DNA of 64,000 nt from assembly GCF_963675165.1 (NCBI RefSeq), contig NC_087390.1, forward strand, positions 1,941,501 through 2,005,500, written 5' to 3'. Position 1 is the stretch's first letter. Each line of letters opens with the position of its first letter. This DNA is from Halichondria panicea (taxonomy: Eukaryota > Porifera > Demospongiae > Suberitida > Halichondriidae). Shown here piece by piece: positions 44,137 through 57,269 of this stretch. Under the pieces are notes generated by a model, which had not been told where the DNA came from, did not search any database, and worked only from the letters and a program-made list of their open reading frames with translations. The position numbers and the translations under genes were made by a program.

Positions 44137-44195
44137 CAGTGTTTGAAATTATTCCACTCATAATAATACGGAAATCTTGCACAACCATTATTGAC

Positions 44196-44201
44196 AATAA
44201 A
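44196..44201 (+). terminator. Poly(A) signal of histidine phosphatase 1
   Basis: AATAAA about 60 bases after the stop at 44136. Confidence 0.45.
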
Positions 44202-44235
44202 TATTATAAGCCATGTTAAAAATGAATATTTGAGT

Positions 44236-45159
44236 TCACACAAATATAAATTCCCTAATGTCACAGTTTCTAAAGTTCTTTAAGTGATCGTATCTCTCAT
44301 TAGGGGGAACTCCATTGCATATAGCCCAAAGTACTTGCAACGGGTCTCCATGGGAAACAAGCACGACAATCTTATCAGTGTACTCTTCTTCGATTGTCTT
44401 CAACACTCGGGTCACCCGGACAACCATCTCTGAGACTGTTTCGCACCCGGAAACGCTTTGCGTAGGATTGATTCGATCTTGCTCCAATAGAACAGAGTAA
44501 GCTTCTTGCCATGGTCGGAGGTGAAACTCTCCAAGCCCTCTTTCTCGAAGTAAAATATCAGTTCGAAGAGGGGCCTTAACTTTGAAGTGGCTGTGAATGA
44601 ATTGAGCAGTTTCAAATGTTCTTTTAAAGTCTGAAGTGATCACAACAATCTTCTCTGTCAGGTCGTCAGTGCTACCAGAGTCAGTTAAAATGGCTTCAAG
44701 TTTCTTACCAGCCTGGAGGGGGAGGGAGGGGAAGAAGGAACGTGTGATAGAGGCAATCACCAATCGACAAATGAGAACATAGTATTGGCAAAGTCGCTAT
44801 TTGATATAATATTAATTTACTTGCTTAACCTCCATGACCTCTACCTACCTCCTTAGCTTGCTGCTCTCCTTTCTCCACTAGACCAAACGATGGTACTCCG
44901 TCCTTGGGATCTGACACTAGAACCCCCTGTACGTTACTCTCAGCCTGCACAAACCAATAGCAATTATAAATAGCAAAACATAGTCGAGTCAATCATGTGG
45001 TGTTTAATAATAGTGGTATTGCATGTAGCCTAACAGCCAAGTTATTATGCTCTTAATTACCAATCCATGCCTGACTAGAAATATCCTGTTCTTCAAGGTG
45101 CCGGTGGTAGTGCTGTCAGCAGGACCAGGACCAGGGAGAGTACTAGATCTTGTAGCCAT
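44236..45159 (-). CDS. Histidine phosphatase (phosphoglycerate-mutase-like) 2
   Basis: Exons 45159-45061, 44944-44849 and 44712-44236 on the minus strand, about 223 residues, same intron positions as copy 1. Motifs: LVRHGL (Leu instead of the usual Glu after RHG), ITSDFKRTFETAQFI, LRERGLGEF, VSHGDPLQVLW. Exon 2 encodes SDPKDGVPSFGLVEKG, almost identical to copy 3, so copies 2 and 3 are a recent tandem pair. Both catalytic His and the Arg residues are present. Start chosen as the ATG opening exon 1; its Pro/Gly/Thr-rich first 20 residues are unlike copy 1. Confidence 0.85.
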
Positions 45160-45291
45160 TGTGAAGATACAGTGCGAAGATAAGAATTGTCTTTCCTGCC
45201 CCACCCCTCTACATGCAATCATACATCTACATCTACATCTACACAAATACACATTCCATAAAAATAGGTCTAGCATGCACGCAATGAGCTG

Positions 45292-46345
45292 CTACACAAA
45301 TTTAAATTCTCTAACTTCACAGTTCTTGAAATGTTTTAGATCCTTGAATCTCTCAGTAGAGGAGACTCCATTGCATAATGCCCAGAGCACTTGTAGTGGG
45401 TTACTGTGGGAGATAATCACTACAATCTTATCGGTATACTCTTCCTCGATTGTCTTCAGCGCTCTCATCACCCGGACAACCATCTCAGGTACAGGCTCGC
45501 AACCACGAACTCGTTCGGTAGGGTTGACCCTGTCATTTTCGAGGATAATTGGCAGTGCCTCTTTCCAGGGAGCTCGATTAAACTCTCCAAAGTCTCTTTC
45601 CCGAAGTGCTACATCAGTTTTGATTGGGGTCTTTGGTTTAAAATGACTGTGCATGATTTGAGCAGTCTCTATTGCTCGTTTGAAGTCTGAAGAGACGATC
45701 ACCAACTTCTTTGTGAGCTCCTCAGCTGTAACCGTGTCTGCAGTCAAATTGACTTCAAGGTTTTCAGCAGCCTGAGAGATAAATCATTTTTTACTATTTT
45801 TGAGTAGAGCTATAGCTAATGCCTAGCGCTTTTAGCTCAGACAAATGATTCAGATAAACGAAACATCTCGCATGTACGTATATAGATCTATATACATGTA
45901 CAGTGTGTGCTCCGTGACAGTATGGTACGGTTACCTCCATGGATTCTGTCCTCCCTTTCTCTACTAGACCAAACGATGGCACCCCATCTCTGGGGTCTGA
46001 CACTAGAACCCCTTGCACATTACATTCAGCCTGCAGGGAGAGCTTGCATTGGTCAATGAACATAAATGGCATATCAAGACTTATTAGTTGTCCCGGCAGT
46101 GGAAGACGACGCTGACAGATTAGTCTCGGGCCAGACCTATTAAATATCTTGGGGGCAAAATCAAGTCTCTAGAGCTGGAATTTTCCCCTTCTTCCCTTTG
46201 AGAAAAGGTCTGGCCCCCTCCCTAACTATAACTTACAGATACTAAATAAACTGAGAACATGGATTTCACTCACCAAACCATGCCTCATCAGAAATACCCT
46301 ATTTTTCAAGGGCCAAGCCTCTAGATCTCCAGTAAGTGTGGTCAT
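45292..46345 (-). CDS. Histidine phosphatase (phosphoglycerate-mutase-like) 3
   Basis: Exons 46345-46274, 46030-45935 and 45771-45292 on the minus strand, about 215 residues. Motifs: LMRHGL, VSSDFKRAIETAQIM, LRERDFGEF and ISHSNPLQVLW. The usual second motif SHG is SHS here, a change next to the second catalytic His that may alter activity. Tandem with copy 2, same strand, about 110 bp apart. The 3' exon ends only about 130 bp before the start of copy 2. Confidence 0.83.
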
Positions 46346-46586
46346 TTCACTGCACTGCACTTATATACTAGCTATATGTGGACTATATAATTACTGTATT
46401 ATTACTGTATGAATCATCATCTTTTGAGTGTTTAATAACTGCATCATCATTCTGTTGGCACAATAATTATTATATAATGATATTCATCAGCAATTTGCAC
46501 ACAAGTGATGTGGCTTTGAGGCCATTTAGTTTTAATTGAATGTTTGCACACATAGACTACAGTACATATACAATGTGAAAAGCAGA

Positions 46587-49500
46587 TCAATTAATTAGTG
46601 TCTCATGTTCTACAATTACAAAATCGGTGTCACCAGTCAAACCACTGAGTTCTTTGGGAGTTATTCGTCCAAATCTATGCACAAGCGTTATTCCCCTGTG
46701 GAAGACCATAGCTGCAAACTGAACAACTATGATGAAGCCATATACCACTAAGAAAAGCAATTGAAAAGCTTGCGTATCTAAGCCATAATCGGCGAGGAGT
46801 GGGAATTTAACAATGTACAACACCAAAAGCCACATCATATTGATTAAGAAGAGACCGATTAGAGTGGCATTTCGGAGATTACGAAGTGACCTCTTGAGAT
46901 CTTTCACAGATGTGAGCTGCTCAGAAGTTGGTTTGAGTTGATCAGCAACAAGATTCTTCCAAAAATTCTCTTCTTGGCTATCCAGTTCGCTAGTAGGTTT
47001 CATTTCTATATCCGCTTTCGTTTTGGCCATCTTCTGTTCGACTGTATAAGGAAGCAACAATCGTTACAGTAACACTTTAGACTCAATTATGCATGCATGT
47101 ACACAGACTATACTTTTGTTTGGGTAAACCAGGAAATGTAGTGCCTTCACCAGCCGTTGTAAGTGTGCTGGAAGTACAAAACAGATCACAAAATTAATAA
47201 TGAAGCTACTCCATTTTTTTTATGTACCTCTTTTGGTGATTCCCATTGCTATCAAGTCAACTTCCGTCAACCCTTTCAAATTCTCTACATCGGCATTCTT
47301 ACTGTATCCTTCTTTCTTAAACAAATCAATGTGTTCCTCCATGTTTAACTTTGTCAACCAAGAAGCCACATCTCTCTGCAAGTGTATGGCGCCGGCATAA
47401 TTATACTGTCATGTAGCTATATACTGGCGTAAGAAAAATTTCTTAGGCTTTCACTGACTTACAGGCACATCCACGTGAATAGAAAACGATGGAAGCTTTG
47501 CAGCAGCTTTGAGAATACGAAGTCTGTACCCACGCTTTTCAATTCCTATTGCTTCCAAATCCTACAATAAATGCATCAAAATAGAATAAGCAGCTGATAA
47601 TAGCATACCTCAAGCGTCATTGTTGCAATGTAGTGTAGTGTGGTGTAGCCATGCTCTTCAAATTTCTTGATGTAGTCCTGCATGTGATACGTAATAGAAA
47701 TTATTGCATGAGACCGAGTGTTTTATGAGCCTGCACAAGCATGAGGGCGAGTTGCCTGCATGTATATTGCAAAACACAAGGATTTCTCATGCTATAATTA
47801 TATATCACGACAACCCCTTACCAAATTATGTCTTGAGGCTACGTGACCGTGTAATATAACACAGAAGGGACTGTAAGACTTTTTTACACCCTTACACCCT
47901 TGTTACCTTGACAACGTGATATATAAACTACTTATACACAATGCCTTGTGGGTTACCCTGTTCGTGTACCTCATCACATTCGCATTCTTCCCCACTGAGC
48001 CACTGTTGTGCAGTGTCTTCCATAGCAGCACAAGCCACTAGCATAGGATCGTCTTCGGAATCACCTGTTCAATAAAGAAGCGATTGTAATGTAAGAAACA
48101 AAATTTACAATTCTTACTAGAGCTTAAGAGGTCTATCTCCTCTCGGGGTACTTGGGCAGGGGCATCTGACCGACAGCACCTACTCTGAACGCAACACCAA
48201 AACCACGCCATTTTAAAGTACTTTCCCCATCCGAGCAATCCTTTGTCAATTCCACTGCTGCCTTCCCGAGTGCCCCAGCTTTGAGAGTCCAGATTAGCAG
48301 CCGAGTAGATCAGCAACAGCAAATAGCCCGAGGGCAAGGCCAAGATATACCAAATACAGTGGAAAAGACAGGCAAACTCGGTAGGATGCAAGAGGGCAGC
48401 TGTGAGGAACGTAAATGCAAATAGGCCAAAGTACATGGTACTTATGCTAACTGGGAGCTTAAATTGATGACCGAAAGACATAGTTTCCAAGAAATTTACA
48501 GCTTCTTCGCATTTTGTATAAGCCTTTAGATCTACGACCTGAGAACAATTTGGAGCGTTCAGTTCAGTTAGGTCTGGATGATGAAAGATGGCATTGACAA
48601 TGTGACTAAAAATTCCCGAAATAACAATCACCATCACCATCACAAACAAAAAAGTCAGAATCTTTGCCACTTCTATTTGCGTCTTGGGAGAAGAGTAAAG
48701 GCAAACCACTCCATATAACAGGCTCACAATCACAAGAACAAAAATGACAAGAGAAACCACAACATCAGAAATAGAGAACGCTGACTGAAGGCCTGAGGCA
48801 ATCACCAATATCACCGTGGCGGGGGATATAGCCGTGGAGAACACCATAATAGCTTGAAACAGAATGAACAAAAAAGACACGGTGTCATTAGCACGGATTA
48901 TGGTAAACAGATTAGTGAACAACAAGCTTAGGTTGGCAAGAGTGGATGGAATCCACCTTCTACGCTGGGCATAAAATTGCTCAAATGTTTGCGGGCAATA
49001 GGTTTTGCTTTCGGAGGTAGCACAATATTCGAGTCGCCAGCCTTTCTCAATAAGAAGTGTACACAGCCATCGATCTTCACCCATATCCTTCATTAGAAAC
49101 TCCATCCCATTGGTCGCCACGGTAGAGTACGTTTCAAGAACCCCCTGTAGAGCACTGCAACGAAATACGCTAAAGCAGCCAGGAGAGCAGAGGACACATC
49201 CTAGCAAATGCTCGGCCGGTTTTTGGAACCAATGCCCTATTGCATAATCGAATATTTGGTACCAATACAGAGGCCCCGAGCCCTTAGGGTGTGTACGGGC
49301 ACATACCGCTCCAACACGATGATTAGAGTCGAGCATGTCCAATAGAAGAACAGCTGACTTCGGAGTAAAATCGACATCGGCGTCTGTTGTAAGTATGAAA
49401 GTGTTTTCAAGCGTCATTTTTTGACCAGCGTTAAGTTGATCACACTCGCCAATCCGATGTTTGATGATGTAGTTCATGTACATGACTTGGCTCCACCTCT

Positions 49501-52248
49501 TCTTTGGCTTAACCAGATTCTTATCTTTGAAGTGAATGTGAAAAGGCATGTGTTCTACATCATTTAGCTGGTACCGAAGGCACATTCCGTAGGGTGTTTT
49601 TTTCTTAATCCCTTCGTCTGGTTTCTTCCCAAATGTATCTTCGAGGAGAGCTAGCAATTGAAGACCAAATTGCAGCAACTGAGTTCCGTTCAGAGCGCCA
49701 TCAAAGAAGATGTGCGACTCGTAGGAGTCACAATTAGGTAACTGCTTTGTCTTTTCTCTTTCATATTGTTTTGCTATGCCATTGATTGATGTTAATACTT
49801 GCTTCATCTCGTTAAAATCTTCTCGGTACATTGTCGTACAAATAAATATAGTTCTTGGTTTTCTAGGCACCTCATTTTCTCTCTGGGTGTTTTGTTTTCG
49901 GGCATGCTTTTTGATTTGTCTGTTCAATATCATTTGCTGCTCCAGAAAAATGCCGTCATAGTAAGGAACCAAAAACATATTCGAGTCTATTGAAAGAATG
50001 ACATTTCTTTTTGTACATATATAAAACCCAATTCCTAACACTTGGCCTACCCACAGAAAAAAAAGAGCAGTAGGTCCCCATGGATACACAGCTGCATCTG
50101 CACTGAAGTGTAGAAACAAAGGAAACGAGAAGTATTTGATAATATAATAAGCAATGACTGATATAGGAGTGGAAACAAGCAAGGGAAATGCCATACTATA
50201 TGGTCCAAGAGTCATTGTACATGCCACCCAAGCAAAAATGTAAGCGAAGAGAGTGGTGAAAATCTGAATGATAAAAATTGATAATGTTTGACCACTGAAG
50301 TGAACCGCACCGGAGACACAAGAGCTATTCAGACAAAGGGGATCTATCTGATGAGTAAGCCTGAACACAGTGTACGTCACAAAGGGATACAATAGCAGAC
50401 GGACAAACGAGTTGATGAAGCCTGTAAAGTGCAATGTATATTACACTTCGTATTGTAATTTACACTTGTCACAACGACACAATGGCACAATGAAGCATAT
50501 CACACTGTATGCACACAACACGACACGTGCATTATATTAAAATCTGAGTTCTTTGGAAGAACACATTTACAATGAAAGCACCGCAGGTGCTGATGCCTCG
50601 GTGGAGATGCCAAAACTACATATAACATAAAGCTACTAATAACTGAACTTTATACACATAATGGATGCTGCAATGCAAAACTCAAGGAGTGGGTAATGAT
50701 CGACCATAATTGTTGTTAAAAACGATCGATGCCAGAGTTCAAGTCAAAATTAATGGCTGCCATCAGCAGAGCCTTGAAGCTCTCTTCTCACTCTTGCAGC
50801 TACCAATATAGCTAGCGTTCTAGTGCAGAGCTAACTACTAAGTAGAGTAGCAACACTCGGTAAAGTTTGGCTACGTGCTCTTCTGAAAAGGCTGCAATGG
50901 CATTCCAAGTAAGTAAAACTAGGCATAACTCGAGAACAAAGCATTATTTTGCAAATCTACGAATTAAAATCCAAGTAAACATGACTAGAAGCCTATAGAA
51001 ACTCTTACTTGCATGCACTTGATTCATCCTTGAGCAGCTGTAGCAGTCTACACACACACACACACACACTACCGTATACCTCACTTGCGCATGCGCACCA
51101 AGGCAAAATAATTAGACTATATGCAAGGCATAGATAAGAGATCAAACATTAATTAGCTTACTTGATTTATATCTTGTTGTTTTTACCTCCTCAGAATTAT
51201 TTTTTGCATAGATCAGCGCAATCCAGTCTTGAAACTTGTTCGTCCATACGAAAGATAAAATCAAAAGACAAATTGGGATAGCTACGATTGTTCTTAGCTC
51301 GTACAAATGGCTGCCCACATTCAGATAATGATTGAATGTAAGCCAAATAAACACAGCCATACTCGCTAACTGCAGAAGTAGAGCAGCTGTCTTCACAATC
51401 TTATTGTCGAGAAGCATCTTAAGGCAATGATAGATAACGGTAGGTTTTCTGTCCTTCCTTTTTAAGAGATCAGCATTCACAGGAAAATCGTCAACACCAT
51501 GTTCTTTATCCAGCGGAATGTAGCCTCCTCTTCTACATGACCGTTGGACACATTCGGGCTTCCTATATGTACAGGAACAAGTATCCACATACCGAATATC
51601 GACTAAAATCTGACAGAAGAAGACGCCACCCAGTAAAAGTAGGGAAATATCAGGAGGAAGTTCTGCCATTACCAGAAACACAAACACACTGATCGCTCCA
51701 ACTTCAATCACTGAAGCAATGATACCCTGTAGAAACAAAATGTCAGAGAAGCAGTTAAAATGCATGCCTTGTAAATTCAATGCATACAACGTCATGCACT
51801 ATATACACCTACGGCAATAAAGGACTTGAGTTTTGGCCACGGGAAGTTTTCGGCAGACTTTCCAAGCACTCCAAGAAAAAATGATCGCAAAAGTGTTATG
51901 AAAGTTGGAATGGTCATTACTAGAAGCAATTGCCAGTAGATGCTGATGGCTATATCCTCCACTGTGTCTAAGGGTAGAATGTCTTCTTCATTGTTAGAGT
52001 TTAACTGGGAACTGTTACGAGTAGCCTGTCTCAATTTATCTGTCAAACTAACAAGAGTTAGCTTGCTAAAAATTGTGAATGCCAAAACCAGAACAAAGAA
52101 GAAGAATCCAAAAACAATTTTTATGGCGAGAAAAATCCTTTTTTTTCTTCTGGATTCACTTTTGTCGTCTGCAGTTGGTCGCTCTTTGAGCTTTGGGTAT
52201 CTTTCTTTAGAGTCACTTCCAATGCTCTGTTTATCTTCATCATCATCC
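46587..52248 (-). CDS. CHS: Animal-type chitin synthase with two C-terminal SAM domains (5' end incomplete)
   Basis: Exons on the minus strand: 52248-51813, 51726-51162, 50421-48118, 48064-47970, 47677-47609, 47561-47463, 47375-47228, 47167-47114 and 47041-46587; phases all agree, giving about 1400 residues. Several N-terminal membrane helices precede the GT2 catalytic domain in the large exon: TTDADVDF, GEDRWLCTLLIEKGW and the processive signature QRRRW. After the catalytic domain come further membrane helices and SWGTREGSS, a mark of animal chitin synthases. Then two SAM domains (WLSGEECECDEYIKKF ... GIEKRGYRLRILKA and ASWLTKLNMEEHIDLF ... GITKRGAHLQRL), and a final pair of membrane helices after LRNLRNATLIGLFLINMMW. 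It polymerises UDP-GlcNAc into chitin at a membrane. The first coding exon lies above 52248 and I could not identify it. Confidence 0.9.
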
Positions 52249-52883
52249 CTATATAGAAGTCATTGAAATGTCACATAGATCGATACAAATGAGTCATGTA
52301 GATAACGTATTTTAAACTATCTTTTTGCGTATTTTACGTAACATTAAATTGTTTACTTGATCACCTTTTCGGACACTCTTGGAATAGAATTTTACAATCT
52401 CCCTGGCTTGCCATTGAATAAACATACAATCAGACCTCAACAAGCTGAAAGCTGTGGTTTCACATGCACATGTGACCATGCACTTCTATATATGTAGAAC
52501 TATGAGTATCACAAACCACTTCCTGCATGAGGTATTTAAGAACTATAATGGTCATGGTAGATTCCATCTTTTCTTGCTAGTATCTATAGTAGATCTATGT
52601 TACTTAGGCAAATCTCCTGTTATCTCACAGTCAGTAATATCCAATGCATGCAGCACTCACTGAATAGACATCCGTAAATTTGAACTCATTCTGCAACTAA
52701 TTTTACAGCCCACCCTCATCTTGACAGAACAAGGCAATTATGGACGTATATAGATCTAGATAGAGGAAAGGGTTTATAGCGGCATGTGTATATATAGCTC
52801 ATGATCTCATCAAGAGTTCATTCATAGGACATAATGTTCGTAACAATTACTTGCTGTCACATGCATGCAATGCTCGAGACTTT
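52249..52883. other. Gap expected to hold the chitin synthase first exon
   Basis: The acceptor CTATATAG at 52249 requires an upstream exon, probably here on the minus strand or beyond the next gene. I see no convincing start exon. AT-rich, no repeats recognised. Confidence 0.35.
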
Positions 52884-54927
52884 TCAAGCACAGATGTAGG
52901 TGTTGACTTGATCCAGACACTCTTGATCTTTTGGACAAGGATCACTCACACAGTCATCATCATCTGTCGTATACTTATAATAAATTATAGGTTTAATTGT
53001 TACAGTACAACAATTGCAAGATAGAGCATTCACCCGGTGTGCGTTGAGCTTCATTGCACACGCAGCGGCGGCAAAAGGGATACAATAACTTTTTCACCAT
53101 AATGACCTTATATATCATTATATGGGGAATGATCGTAAATCGGGAATGATAGTGAATCTATACAGCAACGATTAGATCGATTAGAAAACAGTGTTTTTTG
53201 TCACTTTCGAAGATCGCCGCCTACTATAAATTATAACTAGCCTATTATTTCAACTACTGTCTCATTAGCAGTTAATTAAGCAGTCCATGAAAGTGTCTAG
53301 TTCGCTCAAACAGCTCATTTTTGTGCACACATACACACTATACTACCCCTGCTGCGCGCACGGGGTAATTAACACAAAATGAGTCGTGCATGTGTATGTA
53401 TACAATGTTTCATAGCAGTTTCTTGCACATGATGCATGAATGCGCTATACCTCTAAAGTAGAGACTGAGACCGTGCTTGGGATCTGGAGTGTTACAGCGA
53501 GAATCGTACAGAAGATCAACTCCAAAACGACCAGAACTTCCATAGCTTGTAGAAAAGGTCGTAAGACACATCCCGTGACCCATACTCAGAGAACTGTAAC
53601 AGTCACAGTTGTCATCATCCAACAAAAGAGAACGCACGCCATTCTGAACTCTGTACATAAAGCTGTCTTGGGCTGCATTCGGTTGTGGTCCTGCATTCAA
53701 ATCCATACTGATAAATGGTTGGGAATACATAGACTGCCAGGGTTTTATCCATGCAGGAGGGAGGGGGGAACTTCTCCGCTATAAACACTTAAACCCCCCC
53801 TCTCTAAACAGTCTATATATATATAGCTCCCCCTCTTGAAAATTCTTAGAGCTTCGGGGTCGTTTTTGCTCGGGGGAGGACCCCTGCATGGACCCTCAAT
53901 ATGATAGTCATGCCTGCATGTCTGTAGTGCATGCATGGCGACTATACCTGAATTTTGCTACAATTGAATCTCTGCACATGCATACATGTGAGCAGGCTTG
54001 TATCATGCAGGAGTTCATAAAGATGTGAATGAAAGATTCCTTTATGAACTCCTGCCTGCATGTATCTAAAATTCTATACGGGTAGTCCAATATAAAACTA
54101 TCCAGACCTCACCTGCTATCACTAGAGGGTTCCATGTTTGACTGTTTACTACTTTTTGATCCCGATGGTGATAGAAAGCATTCCATGCTGCATGAGCTGT
54201 AGGATTCCTGGGATCAAATTGCCACCTATTTTGTGGGCATTTAATAAAATAATGTACATGCACTTTTTGTTTTCTGTGTCTCAATTAAGTGAATTACCTA
54301 TATATTGTACCCGCTGAATCAAATGCAAGTAGTTCAGTATCTGCTTCGTCCAGTGCACCGGGCAAGCGGCCAAAGCAGTAGCTAGCATTTACATCACAAG
54401 CTCCATAGGGCACTATAAAAACACATCAAGTACATATACTGTAATACTGTTATTGTATAAGCAACTTGTATGCACATGCATATGGAAACAAACCTCCAAG
54501 GACATCTATTTCGGTGTCAGGCCACCCACTGATAGGAGTGTACCACCAAAACCTGGTCCAGCGAGTACCATCGAGGATCAGAGAAGGCATGTTGTCTATA
54601 TACATGCAGTATATATACCAGAAGTAAACATTTCTGAAACTATGTACGTACAATAATTTTATATTGAAACTTACATGGACGTTTGATATTTGTGTTCACT
54701 GTCGAGCATTTGTCGTGGAGTTTTTGTATGTCAGATTTTAGTCCAACGATTTCTTTTACCGCCTCTACCATCCCAGTGCATATGCAAGGTGGGTTGTTGA
54801 GGGTCAGCTCAGTGCGACAGTAACAGCTTCCATCTGAATTCTCCATTGTAGTAAGTGAACTTTTACTGATGCATATTTGAGATACAAACAAGATGATCAC
54901 CAACACTACACTTGCCCTGAAATACAT
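52884..54927 (-). CDS. Small secreted protein ending in a partial EGF-like segment
   Basis: Exons 54927-54675, 54595-54494, 54412-54288, 54225-54113, 53690-53451 and 52963-52884 on the minus strand; all join in frame to about 300 residues. A clear signal peptide (VVLVIILFVSQICIS) is followed by a Cys-containing segment (CYCRTELTLNNPPCICTG) with a short helix, then a middle domain with LDGTRWTRFWWYTPISGW, CFGRLPGALDEADTELLAFD and FDPRNPTAHAAWNAFYHH that I do not recognise, and a final DDDDCVSDPCPKDQECLD segment resembling the first half of an EGF-like repeat. No membrane anchor. The Trp-rich middle and spaced Cys suggest an extracellular binding domain (inference). Confidence 0.65.
53745..53900. 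repeat. Short imperfect inverted repeat in intron
   Basis: CCATGCAGG near 53750 and CCTGCATGG near 53890 bracket a G-rich left and C/G-rich right half. A second hairpin lies at about 54010-54055, with GCAGGAGTTCATAAAG and CTTTATGAACTCCTGC. Both are in the intron of the secreted-protein gene. Confidence 0.5.
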
Positions 54928-56500
54928 TATGCATGCATAAATTTAAGACAAGTTCTATAATGAAGAATTTGTAATTTATGTTTCATTATAAGTCAAGTAT
55001 ATGCCGGAATATTTGACTGCTTCTCTTGCATTCTGTTCCTATGTTTCATACATATATATACATGCATGCATGTATACATATAACTTGTTTCATATATTCT
55101 TTGTATACATGTATACATTTACTGTTCCTATGTTTCATACGTACAGTATTCCCATACTGCATTTCCAATGTTTCATACACATATATTTGTGTTACTATAT
55201 TCTGCATGCTCTTCCTATGTTTTCAACGTTTCATATACTTATACATGTGTTCCTGTTGTATGAGTGTGGCCCAACCAGAAGGAGGTCGCGTTCGGGTTGC
55301 AAGCCTACATCAGGATTTGTCTTACTGTACTATATGAATTGAACAGTGCATGTATACTAGTATCTTTTTATATATTTAAAAGTGGCTAACTGCATGACTT
55401 GACCGCAGCTAAGCCACAGCATTAGGCCCTGATAAATTATGCTCGGAATAATTTTAGCATAAATAGGTGAATAATTGGGAATAATAGGCATCAATGTCCA
55501 TTTTTGGTAAAGATCATTACATTAAGTTTTGCATAAGGATGTTCTTGTGGTAAAAGTGTCTCATGAATCAGCCGCCCTTCGTTTAGGAAGACTTAATTTT
55601 TTGAGTGTCGGAATATTTTTCATGTCTGCGAGAAAATACAGAATCATAATTATATCTTGCATGATCAGTTGCATGTGTGTTGTGTTTATATAATTATACG
55701 TCTTAACTTCAGATTTTTATGAGAATAATCGGATTTTTTATGAGAATAATAGGCACATTTTCAAGAATTAAAGAATAGAATAATGGGTGAAAAAAAGCAT
55801 AATTTATCAGGGCCTACGTACACAGCATTGGACGATGATAGAATTTACATGCATCGCAGTTGCACAGCTAGATGCCTATTATCGACCATATATAATATAA
55901 TTATGTGCAATCTGATAATTGGGCTGCAACTATATATCATGTATAATTATTGTATGTAGACTTGCAACTTGCCATCCCTTCTTATACGTAGAGGTTAAGC
56001 CATGCCAAACTACATGTATTCGTATGTATCATTTTCCACTATTGATAATTCATACCAGTCATGTCACTCATGTGTTCCTACATTTGTTCCTACTATTGAT
56101 ATGTTTCATACATGTGTTCCTACTGTTCCTACATTTTATATGTTTTCAAACATTTCCTACGTATTATATTCCTATCTTAGATACTATTCCTATACCTTAT
56201 GGCTTTATTGCATGGGGAAACAGGTAGATCTGGATCTAATGTGCAAATTGCAGTATAAACTCAGCCGAAGCCACTGCACACACACATATAGATTATAACT
56301 CCTTATTAAATATATTGGCTTGTATAGTTGGTGGTGGCTCATGCACAAATGAGAACTAATGACCATACCTCTCACACATGCACACACACACACACGCACA
56401 CGCACATGCACACACACACATGCATGCACACATGCACACGTGCTCGAGGGTCACCAATATTGACAGGTACTTCAAAACACATGCAATACATGCTGCGCTC
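54928..56500. repeat. AT-rich DNA with degenerate TTCCTATGTTTCATAC repeats
   Basis: Irregular copies of a GTTCCTATGTTTCATAC-like word recur at about 55035, 55122, 55164, 55206 and 56055-56180. Bases 55400-55830 and 55830-55950 show nothing else recognisable. No gene supported. Confidence 0.5.
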
Positions 56501-56523
56501 ATCTCAATAATAGTGCCACTTAC

Positions 56524-56690
56524 TTGTAGTGGGAGGAGAGGTAGTGATGACTCCAGCCACTGAAACACAGCACAATGTAGTAAAAGGATGAGAACACCGA
56601 CCCACTTACCTAACTGCACACAGAATGTCATATCTACTCCAGTATTGTCAGGAATCACACAGCAGTAGAAGGCACATGTCATACACCTGC
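56524..56690 (-). other. Possible exon pair of an unidentified gene
   Basis: On the minus strand a frame reading FYCCVIPDNTGVDMTFCVQL ends at a GTAAGT donor (56610), and a second exon 56559-56524 (AGVITTSPPTT) between a TTTCAG acceptor and a GTAAGT donor continues it in frame. Cys-containing then Thr/Pro-rich, as in ectodomain stalks. Neither start nor end found; it may be a gene relic. Confidence 0.3.
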
Positions 56691-56957
56691 TATATAGTTA
56701 TTGTAATCAGGCCGAGCGTTCCATATTGTAGAGGTTGTCCATTGTGTCAATGCAATCTTTACTGAATGTAACTCTAGATCAATAAATGTGCATGTGACAT
56801 TATAGAATATGCTGTTAGATTGAGGTTGTGCTTTACGAGTTAATTAAGGTTGTTTTCTTAGTATTACTATTAATGGAATACGTACTTGTGTGTGTGTGTG
56901 TGTGTGTAGGATCATCACTGGAGGAGCATACTAGCAGAAACTGAATAGTAATTGCAC

Positions 56958-57230
56958 AACCGTCGTCCATTGTTCTGACTGGAGATGATATTCTAACAAT
57001 TTGTGAGAAGCTGAAAAGTGCAAGCAAGAATTGGTTCAACTTGGGACTGGTTCTCGGGGTGAGCAATTACGAGATCAAGATCGATACCAAGATAACGATC
57101 GCCGCCTATGAAGGTGATAGCCAAGCGTCTTGAAGTCACTGATCTAGAACATCCGATGACATGGCCTTACATATGTGAATATCTAAGGAGGCCTACTGTT
57201 GAGCGTAACATAACGATGGGTGCACCTTAC
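56958..57230 (+). pseudogene. Death-domain remnant
   Basis: LTGDDILTICEKLKSASKNW followed by FNLGLVLGVSNYEIK has the pattern of a death-domain core (K-WF-LGL-LG---). The frame stops at a TGA near 57130; a continuation in another frame (EHPMTWPYICEYLRRPTVER) looks like the rest of the same unit. One frameshift and no flanking exons suggest a broken copy. Confidence 0.5.
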
Positions 57231-57269
57231 ATGATGTTCTACAGACAAACTCTATCAACTGCACAAACA

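Noticed and set aside
55026-56298. Open frames rich in Tyr, His and Cys
   Set aside because: They follow degenerate TTCCTATGTTTCATAC repeats, have no splice or start context and no recognisable domain.
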